From contig JAGTVF010000350.1 in NCBI GenBank assembly GCA_018224315.1, positions 1 through 6,057 of the forward strand: a stretch of DNA of 6,057 bases. Direction: 5' to 3'. The translations under genes were made by a program, and so were the position numbers. Of the stretch, positions 1 through 5,223 are shown in pieces (position 1 is the first letter of the stretch; each line of letters starts with the position of its first letter). Origin of the DNA: Desulfobacterales bacterium. GTDB lineage: Bacteria > Desulfobacterota > Desulfobacteria > Desulfobacterales > Desulfosalsimonadaceae. The notes beneath the pieces are model-generated. The model ran no database searches. It saw only the letters and a program-made list of their open reading frames with translations, and was not told the DNA's origin.

Positions 1-728
1 AGTTCCTCTGCGGTTTCCACGTGCACGGATTTCTTGCCGGAGCGGGCCGCAATATCGGCCAACCGCCGGGTGTTTCCGCTGTTGTAGCCGCCCACCACAA
101 CCACGGCATCCACATGCCCGGCCAGGGACTGCACCTCTGCCTGACGCTTTTCCGTGGAATCGCAAATGGTTTCAAAAACCCGGTAATGCGGCCGGTTTTC
201 TCCGGCCCATTGCTTGACCTTTTCGAAAAACGCAGTGTTCTGGGTGGTCTGGGCAACGATGATGGCGTTTTCAAAGGCCGGCAGGGTCTCAATCTCCTGC
301 AGGGAGTTGACCACATGGCCCCGGCTGCCGGCATATCCAAGCAGCCCCCGCACCTCGGGATGCTCCCGGTCTCCGGCGATAATCACGGCAAAACCCTGCT
401 TTGCATGGCGGGCAATAATGGACTGAACCCGAATAACCCGGGGGCAGGTGGCATCAATGACCTTGAAACCGGCATCGCTGAGAGCATGCTTATCTTCCGG
501 CGGTACTCCGTGAGCCCGGATGATCACCGTGCCCCGGCCGGTTTCCGGAATCTTTTCCAGCACGGAGATCTGCTTTTGCCCGAGAATGGCCAGAACCTGG
601 GGATTGTGAATCAGGGGGCCATAGGTACAGATGGGCCCGTCATCCTGGTTGGCGGCATCCAGGGCCAGTTCCACTGCCCGGCGCACGCCCATGCAGAATC
701 CGGCCGTTGTTGCGATTGTAATCTTCAT
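1..728 (-). CDS. ispH: 4-hydroxy-3-methylbut-2-enyl diphosphate reductase (IspH/LytB), C-terminus cut by window edge
   Basis: IspH is the [4Fe-4S] enzyme of the last MEP-pathway step, reducing HMBPP to IPP and DMAPP in the cytoplasm. About 242 residues are visible; the family has roughly 280-310, so the C-terminal end lies left of position 1. The three cluster-ligand cysteines are present: Cys12 in the N-terminal TTAGFCMGVRRAV motif, Cys95 in DATCP and Cys189 in ICDST. Substrate-site residues are also in place: His41, His73 in RAHGVPP, His123 and Glu125 in EHPEV, Thr162 in AQTTQ, and the GGYNSGNT loop at 213-220. The ATG at 728 is preceded by GGGAG with short spacing and puts Cys12 at the usual position. 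It is the last visible gene of the parA-led operon, 34 bp after the CooT gene. Conserved residues are intact, so it should be active. Identification is very secure. Confidence 0.97.
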   Translation of the reverse strand, partial: MKITIATTAGFCMGVRRAVELALDAANQDDGPICTYGPLIHNPQVLAILGQKQISVLEKIPETGRGTVIIRAHGVPPEDKHALSDAGFKVIDATCPRVIRVQSIIARHAKQGFAVIIAGDREHPEVRGLLGYAGSRGHVVNSLQEIETLPAFENAIIVAQTTQNTAFFEKVKQWAGENRPHYRVFETICDSTEKRQAEVQSLAGHVDAVVVVGGYNSGNTRRLADIAARSGKKSVHVETAEE

Positions 729-762
729 GCATCTCCCGGGGACTGTTGGCCAGGCACCGGAT

Positions 763-957
763 TCAGGATTCATCCTTTTTGAAAAACACCTTGTGATCCA
801 CCAGGGAAAGGGAATGGATGGCCGCCCGGACAAATTTCTGCTCCCCGAAAATATTGACCAGATTAAACCCTCCGTCTTCAGGTTCGATGGTATCCACGGC
901 CTCCATGATCAGTTCCGGTTCCTGATCTTTTATCAGATATGCATTGGCTTCGCACAT
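763..957 (-). CDS. CooT-family nickel-binding protein
   Basis: This is a 64-residue protein beginning MCEANAYL. It matches the CooT family (PF10133) in length and in the pattern Met-Cys at the N-terminus, a MEAVDTIEPE stretch, a VNIFGEQK stretch and a C-terminal SLVDHK. In Rhodospirillum rubrum CooT, a small cytoplasmic dimer linked to CO dehydrogenase maturation, Cys2 binds Ni(II); Cys2 is kept here. A TTG at 963 in the same frame would add two residues, but the ATG at 957 is preferred because it places cysteine second and lies about 10 nt after AGGAG, against only 4 nt for the TTG. No CO dehydrogenase or nickel enzyme gene is in the window, so its client is unknown. It sits 18 bp after the DUF3842 gene and 34 bp before ispH. 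The family call is strong; nickel binding by this protein is inferred. Confidence 0.88.
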   Translation of the reverse strand: MCEANAYLIKDQEPELIMEAVDTIEPEDGGFNLVNIFGEQKFVRAAIHSLSLVDHKVFFKKDES

Positions 958-967
958 TTTCAATATA

Positions 968-972
968 CTCCT
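968..972 (-). promoter_or_regulatory. Shine-Dalgarno site of the CooT-family gene
   Basis: The minus strand reads AGGAG here, in the 18-bp gap after the DUF3842 stop codon. It is 10 nt from the ATG at 957 and 4 nt from the in-frame TTG at 963, which favours the ATG as the start. Confidence 0.65.
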
Positions 973-975
973 GTT

Positions 976-1401
976 TCAATTAAATGCGTCTATCCAGGGC
1001 TGCAGATGCTCGGCAATGAGCACATCCAGCAGATGGGGCAGGGGCATGCTCGAAGCACCCACCACTGCCACGTTTTCCTGGGAGAGGGGCACCAGCATCT
1101 TTGGCGCGGGGCTGGATGCCACGGCCCCGGCAATTTCCGGTGTTACCTCGCCCATCATGGCATTGGCCATGACAATGCCCAGGGGCCCGATGAGCACATC
1201 CATGCGGGCCACGGTCTGCACAATGGCATTTTCTCCGGAGGCTCCCCGATTGGCGCGGGCCTTGAGCATCTGGGCGGTGGCAATGGCGTTGGTGCCAAGG
1301 GCCACAATCTCCACGTCCTCTTCAAACAACGCCCGCAGCCGCTTGATGATGGCCGCCCCAATACCGCCGCCCTGCCCGTCTATGACACAGATGGTTTTCA
1401 T
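976..1401 (-). CDS. DUF3842 family protein, function unknown
   Basis: This 141-residue protein matches my knowledge of DUF3842 (PF12953) over its full length. It opens with a beta strand and glycine-rich loop, VIDGQGGGIGAAI (residues 6-18), like the nucleotide-binding turn of a Rossmann fold. ALGTNAIAT, GENAIV, LIGPLGIVMANAMMGE and a hydrophobic LVPLSQENVAVVG segment follow. It has no signal peptide or obvious membrane helix, so it is probably cytoplasmic. No catalytic residues can be assigned. The ATG at 1401 begins one base after the TAG of the NYN gene, and an AAAGGTGA Shine-Dalgarno stretch lies inside the end of that gene, so the two are probably translationally coupled. The CooT gene follows after 18 bp. 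The glycine-rich loop suggests nucleotide or cofactor binding, but this is inference. Confidence 0.85.
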   Translation of the reverse strand: MKTICVIDGQGGGIGAAIIKRLRALFEEDVEIVALGTNAIATAQMLKARANRGASGENAIVQTVARMDVLIGPLGIVMANAMMGEVTPEIAGAVASSPAPKMLVPLSQENVAVVGASSMPLPHLLDVLIAEHLQPWIDAFN

Positions 1402-1402
1402 T

Positions 1403-1930
1403 CTATAATTTTTTCACCTTTCGAAGCTGCCGGCGGCGGCTTTTGGGCAGGCGCCTGGCCGGCCCTTTTTTCCGGGTGGTCGGCACCCAGCCCTGGCGGT
1501 CCCCGTCTTCGACGCCGGCCCCCTTGGCGTCCATCATCTTTGCCATTTCCATTTTTTCCTCAAACTCTTCCGGATCCACGGGCACTGCATTTTTTGCAGC
1601 CACTTTGGCCGCCAGCTCCCGGTCCGCGGTAACCACCATGGCCTTTTGCGCATCGCGGCAGGCCATATTTACGATTACCGAATCCGCGGTTTGCCCGTGC
1701 CGTGAAAACCGGATCCGTATTCCTTTTTCAGCGGATCTGGCCTCAAAAGGCTCATTGTTCCGGCCGCCGTCAAATACCACGGTAATCTTGTAGCCCCTGA
1801 TCCGCTTGTAAGCGGCCAGCTCGTCAATCAGGGCCCGGCGCCCCAGTTCAAGGCTCTTATTTTCGGCGCGGCGCAATCGGTCAGACCTGCGGATCAGGTT
1901 GTAACCGTCTATGATCAGGTGCAGGGCCAT
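1403..1930 (-). CDS. NYN (PIN-like) domain RNase of the YacP/Rae1 family
   Basis: This 175-residue protein fits the NYN_YacP family (PF05991), whose Bacillus subtilis member Rae1 is a ribosome-associated endoribonuclease of about 170 residues that cuts mRNA in the A site. The acidic metal-binding residues of the PIN-like fold are visible: Asp8 in IIDGYN, Asp54 in VVFDGG, Asp83 in GQTADSVI and Asp103 in VVTADREL. The last 24 residues are very basic (about half Lys or Arg), suited to binding RNA or the ribosome. The ATG at 1930 comes 3 bp after the parB stop codon with no clear Shine-Dalgarno sequence, so translation probably depends on ribosomes finishing parB. The TAG is separated by one base from the DUF3842 start. 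A role in cutting translated mRNA is inferred from the family; the domain call is strong. Confidence 0.88.
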   Translation of the reverse strand: MALHLIIDGYNLIRRSDRLRRAENKSLELGRRALIDELAAYKRIRGYKITVVFDGGRNNEPFEARSAEKGIRIRFSRHGQTADSVIVNMACRDAQKAMVVTADRELAAKVAAKNAVPVDPEEFEEKMEMAKMMDAKGAGVEDGDRQGWVPTTRKKGPARRLPKSRRRQLRKVKKL

Positions 1931-1933
1931 GAT

Positions 1934-2824
1934 CTAGTCGGTTTTGAGCAAAGCCAGAAGACGGTCCAGATCATTGTCATCATAGAACTCGATCTCCACG
2001 CGCCCTTTTTTGCCCCGCCGCTTGATTTTCACCCGGGTGCCGAACCTGCGCCCCAGGTCCTCTTCAAGACCGGTAAAATGGATTTCCTCGCTGGAAGCCG
2101 CGGGCTGCGGGCCGGCATGGATTTGTTTGTTCAGCCGTTCCACCAGTTTTTCGGTTTCCCGGACGGAAAGCTTACGGGAAACCACCGTCCGGCAGGCCGT
2201 TTTCTGCAAAGACGGATTGTTTGCGCCCAGAAGCGCCCGGGCATGGCCCATGCTCAGATCCCCTGTGCGCAAATGCTCCTTGACCGTGTCTTCAAGCTGA
2301 TTTAACCGCAGAAAGTTGGCCACTGCCGAGCGGCTCTTGCCCACCTGGCCGGCCACCTGCTCCTGGGTTAAGCCGAACTCATCAAGCAGCCGCTGATAGG
2401 CCTCGGCCTCGTCCAGAGCGTTGAGATCCGCCCGCTGGATATTTTCAATAATGGACAGGGCCAGCAGCTGCTGATCCCCGATGCCCCGAACCACCACCGG
2501 CACGGTGAACAGGCCCGCCATCTTGGCGGCCCGAAGCCGGCGTTCGCCGGCAATGAGTTCATAGCCGTTTTTGGCCTCCCGAACCAGCAAAGGCTGAAGC
2601 ACGCCATGGATTTTGACGGATTCGGCCAGTTCGGCCATCTCTTCCTGTGGAAACTGCCTGCGGGGCTGAAAGGGATTGGGACAGATGCGATTGATATCAC
2701 ATGGAAAATAATCGGGCTGCTGGTTCTGGTCTCCGATCTCAATATCCGGAAACAGCGCATCCAAACCTTTTCCAAGGCCGCGCTTGCGTTTTTTCTCGGT
2801 TTCGCCGGCATCATCGGCTTTCAT
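1934..2824 (-). CDS. parB: Chromosome-partitioning protein ParB (Spo0J family)
   Basis: ParB is a DNA-binding CTPase that loads at parS, slides as a clamp and works with ParA to separate chromosome origins. The 296 residues show the usual layout: a GLGKGLDALF N-terminal box that stimulates ParA (16-25, preceded by a Lys/Arg run), the ParB/Srx N-domain with NPFQPRR (50-56), GVLQPLLVR (74-82), the CTP-binding GERRLRAAKMAG (93-104) and ENIQRADLN (127-135). A helix-turn-helix follows around LTQEQVAGQVGKSRSAV (152-168), then a C-terminal dimerisation region ending in an acidic and leucine-rich tail. The ATG at 2824 is preceded by AAAAGGGGGGGCC, an unusually G-rich ribosome site. The gene is 25 bp downstream of parA and 3 bp upstream of the NYN gene. 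Length and motifs point to a chromosomal rather than plasmid ParB. Confidence 0.97.
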   Translation of the reverse strand: MKADDAGETEKKRKRGLGKGLDALFPDIEIGDQNQQPDYFPCDINRICPNPFQPRRQFPQEEMAELAESVKIHGVLQPLLVREAKNGYELIAGERRLRAAKMAGLFTVPVVVRGIGDQQLLALSIIENIQRADLNALDEAEAYQRLLDEFGLTQEQVAGQVGKSRSAVANFLRLNQLEDTVKEHLRTGDLSMGHARALLGANNPSLQKTACRTVVSRKLSVRETEKLVERLNKQIHAGPQPAASSEEIHFTGLEEDLGRRFGTRVKIKRRGKKGRVEIEFYDDNDLDRLLALLKTD

Positions 2825-2826
2825 GG

Positions 2827-2837
2827 CCCCCCCTTTT
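2827..2837 (-). promoter_or_regulatory. G-rich ribosome-binding site of parB with a seven-G run
   Basis: On the minus strand the parB start is preceded by AAAA, seven G residues and CC. The G run (2827-2833) takes the Shine-Dalgarno position and lies only 2 bp from the ATG. Homopolymers of this length can slip during replication, which here would change ribosome-site spacing rather than reading frame. Confidence 0.5.
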
Positions 2838-2849
2838 CATGAGCATTTT

Positions 2850-3650
2850 TCAGCTGGCGGTCTTTTGCAGCCCCGTGGCTCCGGGTGCATTGTGCTTCCG
2901 GAGCATTTCCCTTGCCAGAGCACTGTAGCTCACCGCCCCCGGCGAAGCCGGGTCATAGGAAAGAATGGGTTTGCCGTAGCTGGGGGCCTCGGCCAGACGC
3001 ACGGCCCTGGGAATCCGCGTATCATAGACCATGTCTTTGAAATATTTTTCCGCATCTTCGGCCACCTGCCCGGAAAGATTGGTCCGCTTGTCAAACAGGG
3101 TCAGCAAAATCCCCTCGATTTTCAAAGACGGGTTCATTCGCTGCTTGATCCGCTTGACCGTCTGCAGAAGCTGGCCCAGTCCTTCCAATGCGTAAAACTC
3201 GCTCTGCAGGGGAATGAGCACCCCGTGGGCGGCGGTCATGGCGTTGACGGTCAGCAGATTCAGGGAAGGCGGACAATCCAGCAGGATATAATCATAGGCC
3301 TGGCTGCACGGGGAAAGCAACTGCTGAAGCAGCCGCTCCCGTGCGGCATCGCCTAACATTTCCACCTCAAAACCGATTAACTCCACCCGGGACGGCATCA
3401 GCGATAGCCGCGGCACACCGCTTTCAACAATGATGTCCTGGGCATCGGCATGGCCGATCAAACCGTGATACAGGGTCTTTTCCAGTCCGCTTTTGTCGAT
3501 TCCCAGGCCCGTGGTGGCATTGGCCTGGGGATCACAGTCCACAAGAAGCGTGTTTTTGCCGGCATGGGCCAGGGCGGCAGCCAGATTGATGGCGGTGGTG
3601 GTTTTGCCCACCCCTCCCTTTTGATTTGCAATGCAGATCATATGTGCCAT
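2850..3650 (-). CDS. parA: Chromosome-partitioning ATPase ParA (Soj family)
   Basis: ParA forms ATP-bound dimers on nucleoid DNA and is released by ParB, moving ParB-parS complexes apart. This 266-residue protein has the deviant Walker A motif NQKGGVGKTTT (residues 9-19, with the signature Lys of KGGVGKT), Walker A' DCDPQAN around 38-44, and the Walker B region YILLDCPPS followed by the NLLTVNAM helix. ALEGL, PRAVRLAEAPSYGKPI and YDPASPGAVSY are typical of chromosomal Soj/MinD-like ParA. There is no N-terminal helix-turn-helix extension, as expected for the short chromosomal type. The ATG at 3650 is chosen over the internal Met4 because AGAGGA lies 6 bp upstream of it. It is the first gene of the minus-strand operon and is divergent from the M48 protease gene. 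Confidence 0.97.
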   Translation of the reverse strand: MAHMICIANQKGGVGKTTTAINLAAALAHAGKNTLLVDCDPQANATTGLGIDKSGLEKTLYHGLIGHADAQDIIVESGVPRLSLMPSRVELIGFEVEMLGDAARERLLQQLLSPCSQAYDYILLDCPPSLNLLTVNAMTAAHGVLIPLQSEFYALEGLGQLLQTVKRIKQRMNPSLKIEGILLTLFDKRTNLSGQVAEDAEKYFKDMVYDTRIPRAVRLAEAPSYGKPILSYDPASPGAVSYSALAREMLRKHNAPGATGLQKTAS

Positions 3651-3653
3651 AAT
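3625..3653 (+). promoter_or_regulatory. Possible sigma70-type promoter for the M48 protease gene
   Basis: TTTGCA (3625-3630) and CATAAT (3648-3653) are 17 bp apart, four and five matches of six to the consensus boxes. Transcription would begin near 3660 and give a leader of about 58 nt before the GTG at 3718. The elements overlap the first codons of parA on the other strand. The call rests on pattern only. Confidence 0.3.
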
Positions 3654-3664
3654 AAATCCTCTGT

Positions 3665-3693
3665 ACCATAAAAAAAACTGTTTGCAAATTCAA
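3665..3693 (-). promoter_or_regulatory. Possible sigma70-type promoter for the parA operon
   Basis: The minus strand has TTGAAT (3693-3688) and TATGGT (3670-3665) with a 17-bp spacer containing an eight-T run. The match is fair, but transcription would then start around 3658, leaving almost no leader before the parA ATG and clipping the AGAGGA site. The true promoter may therefore lie further upstream, inside the divergent gene. Confidence 0.3.
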
Positions 3694-3705
3694 GAATACA
3701 TGTCC

Positions 3706-3710
3706 GGAGA
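3706..3710 (+). promoter_or_regulatory. Shine-Dalgarno site that sets the M48 protease start at GTG 3718
   Basis: GGAGA lies 7 nt before the GTG at 3718. The ATG at 3700, six codons earlier, has no comparable site. With the GTG the protein starts directly on a short positively charged segment and a hydrophobic signal core, as expected for an exported protein. Confidence 0.6.
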
Positions 3711-3717
3711 ACCAGTC

Positions 3718-5223
3718 GTGAAACAAATCAAGCAAGCCATCGCCTTGTTGCTGACATTATGCCTGATGCTGTGGCCCGCAGGCGCCACAGCCGATGCCAT
3801 GACCGTCAAGGAGGAAAAGCAGCTGGCGGAAGAATTCCTTGAAACGATCCAAAAGCATTACCATGTCATCGATGATTTTATCATCCACGAATATATCAAT
3901 GACCTGGGCGGGCGCATTCTCGAAAACCTGCCGCCCCAGCCCTTTGACTACAAGTTCCATGTGATCGACCAGGACACGGTCAATGCATTTGCCGGCCCGG
4001 CCGGAAATATCTTTATATTTTCCGGGCTGTTTGAAACCATGGACACCGAAAGCGAACTGGCCGGAATCGTGGCCCATGAAATCGCCCATGTCTCGGCCCG
4101 GCACATATCCGACATGATTGAAAAATCCAAAAAAAGCCAGATCCTGTCCATGGCCGGAATGATTGCCGGCATCCTCGTTGGCCTGGGCGGGGCTTCGGCG
4201 GTGGGCAGTGCCCTTTCCATGGGCTCGCTGGCCGCCGGCCAGAGCATGATTCTGGCCTATACCCGGGAAAACGAACTGGAAGCCGATTTTCTGGGCCGCC
4301 GGTATCTGCTCGAAGCAGACTATGACCTCTACGGCCTCCGGGACGCCCTGCGCAAAATCCGGAACCGGGAATGGTACGGGGAAGAGCAGGTCCCCACTTA
4401 TCTCAAAACCCATCCAGCCACCCGTCAGCGGCTGACCAACCTGGAAAACATGCTGATGCACCACCCGGAGAACAAACCCTCTGACAGCTTTGCATTCCAG
4501 CGCACCCGCGCCCGGCTCAAAGCCCTTTACGGCCAGTCCGGCCGGGCTGTCAACCACTTTCGCCAGCAGTTTGAAAAAAATCCTGAAGATCAGGCCGCCC
4601 TATACGGGCTGGCACTGGCGCTGGCCGAAAGCGGCCAGCCCGAATCCGCCCTGGAGGCCATAAAGAAAACCGTCGCCCGGCGGCCGGATGATCCGTTCAT
4701 GGCCATTGACCTGGGACGGATCTTTTTTCTTTCCGGAAAGCATGAAAAAGCCATTCAAACCCTTTCCGGCATTGACAATATTTCCCGCTACGGGCCTGAC
4801 GGGCTGTTTTACCTGGGCCGCAGCCACATGAGCCGGGGCGATTTTGATAAAGCCATTGCCGCATTCAGGGAAACCAATAACAATTTTCCGGATCATGAAC
4901 GCACACTTTACTTTCTGGGCAATTGCTACGGGGAACAAAACCGTCTGGATCAGGCCCATTATTACCTGGGCCGCTATTACCGGAAAACCGGGGATGCGGA
5001 AAATGCACAATTCCATTTTAACCGGGCCCTGGACAGAACCGGAAGCCAAACCCTTGCGGAGAAAATCCACAAGGAACTGGCAGAAACCAGAAAAATGCCG
5101 GAAAAAGAGGAGGAGACAGACGACAACAGCCCTTACCGGGATTTTTACTTTTCCGGGCAGGCGGGTGCCGGAGTGTTTGAGTCCCGGTCTACATCCGGTC
5201 AAAATGGGAAAATTTCATGGTAA
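3718..5223 (+). CDS. BepA-like periplasmic M48 metalloprotease with C-terminal TPRs
   Basis: This is a 501-residue zinc protease resembling E. coli BepA (YfgC, 487 residues), which helps assemble or degrade outer-membrane proteins such as LptD. Residues 1-27 form a signal peptide: Lys2 and Lys5, a leucine-rich core (7-19) and an ATADA cleavage region. The M48 catalytic motif is VAHEIAHV with His120, Glu121 and His124; the third zinc ligand is probably Glu186 in ENELEAD. A Gly/Ala-rich hydrophobic stretch lies between them (about 142-175), and His232 in THPATRQRL matches the BepA histidine that gates the active site. From about 294 to 440 there are four or so TPR units, then a Lys/Glu-rich linker and a polar tail. 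The start is the GTG at 3718, chosen by its ribosome site. Its 3' end overlaps the convergent EF-G gene by 35 bp. The family is certain; strict orthology to BepA is likely but unproven. Confidence 0.93.
   Translation: MKQIKQAIALLLTLCLMLWPAGATADAMTVKEEKQLAEEFLETIQKHYHVIDDFIIHEYINDLGGRILENLPPQPFDYKFHVIDQDTVNAFAGPAGNIFIFSGLFETMDTESELAGIVAHEIAHVSARHISDMIEKSKKSQILSMAGMIAGILVGLGGASAVGSALSMGSLAAGQSMILAYTRENELEADFLGRRYLLEADYDLYGLRDALRKIRNREWYGEEQVPTYLKTHPATRQRLTNLENMLMHHPENKPSDSFAFQRTRARLKALYGQSGRAVNHFRQQFEKNPEDQAALYGLALALAESGQPESALEAIKKTVARRPDDPFMAIDLGRIFFLSGKHEKAIQTLSGIDNISRYGPDGLFYLGRSHMSRGDFDKAIAAFRETNNNFPDHERTLYFLGNCYGEQNRLDQAHYYLGRYYRKTGDAENAQFHFNRALDRTGSQTLAEKIHKELAETRKMPEKEEETDDNSPYRDFYFSGQAGAGVFESRSTSGQNGKISW
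5189..5223. other. 35-bp convergent overlap of two coding regions
   Basis: The last 11 or so codons and stop of the M48 protease on the plus strand share DNA with the last codons and stop of the EF-G gene on the minus strand. The EF-G side carries the more conserved tail, so the protease tail was probably extended into it. Confidence 0.9.

Noticed and set aside
21..1793. Long plus-strand open frames opposite ispH, CooT, DUF3842 and the NYN gene, including one of 333 codons
   Set aside because: They are antisense to genes with clear family motifs, lack recognisable domains and are of low-complexity, proline- and glycine-rich composition typical of shadow frames in GC-rich DNA.
2811..2840. Nine-codon upstream open frame overlapping the parB start on the minus strand
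   Set aside because: It has no ribosome site of its own and its codons are mostly the parB ribosome-site G run; it looks incidental.
3631..3717. Earlier starts for the protease at 3631 or 3700
   Set aside because: The 3631 start would overlap parA and put a long extension before the signal peptide; the ATG at 3700 has no good ribosome site, while the GTG at 3718 has GGAGA at 7 nt.
3700..3730. Complete parS site near parA
   Set aside because: Only one 8-bp half matches; the opposite half has about one matching base of eight. No other parS-like palindrome was seen by eye in the window.
3748..3762. Possible lipoprotein signal (Leu-Thr-Leu-Cys, cysteine at residue 15 of the protease)
   Set aside because: The residue before the cysteine is leucine rather than a small residue, and a normal signal-peptidase I site follows in ATADA.
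3757..5202. Minus-strand open frames of 266 and 200 codons opposite the M48 protease
   Set aside because: The plus strand carries the HEIAH motif, signal peptide and TPRs in one uninterrupted frame; the minus-strand products show no domain.
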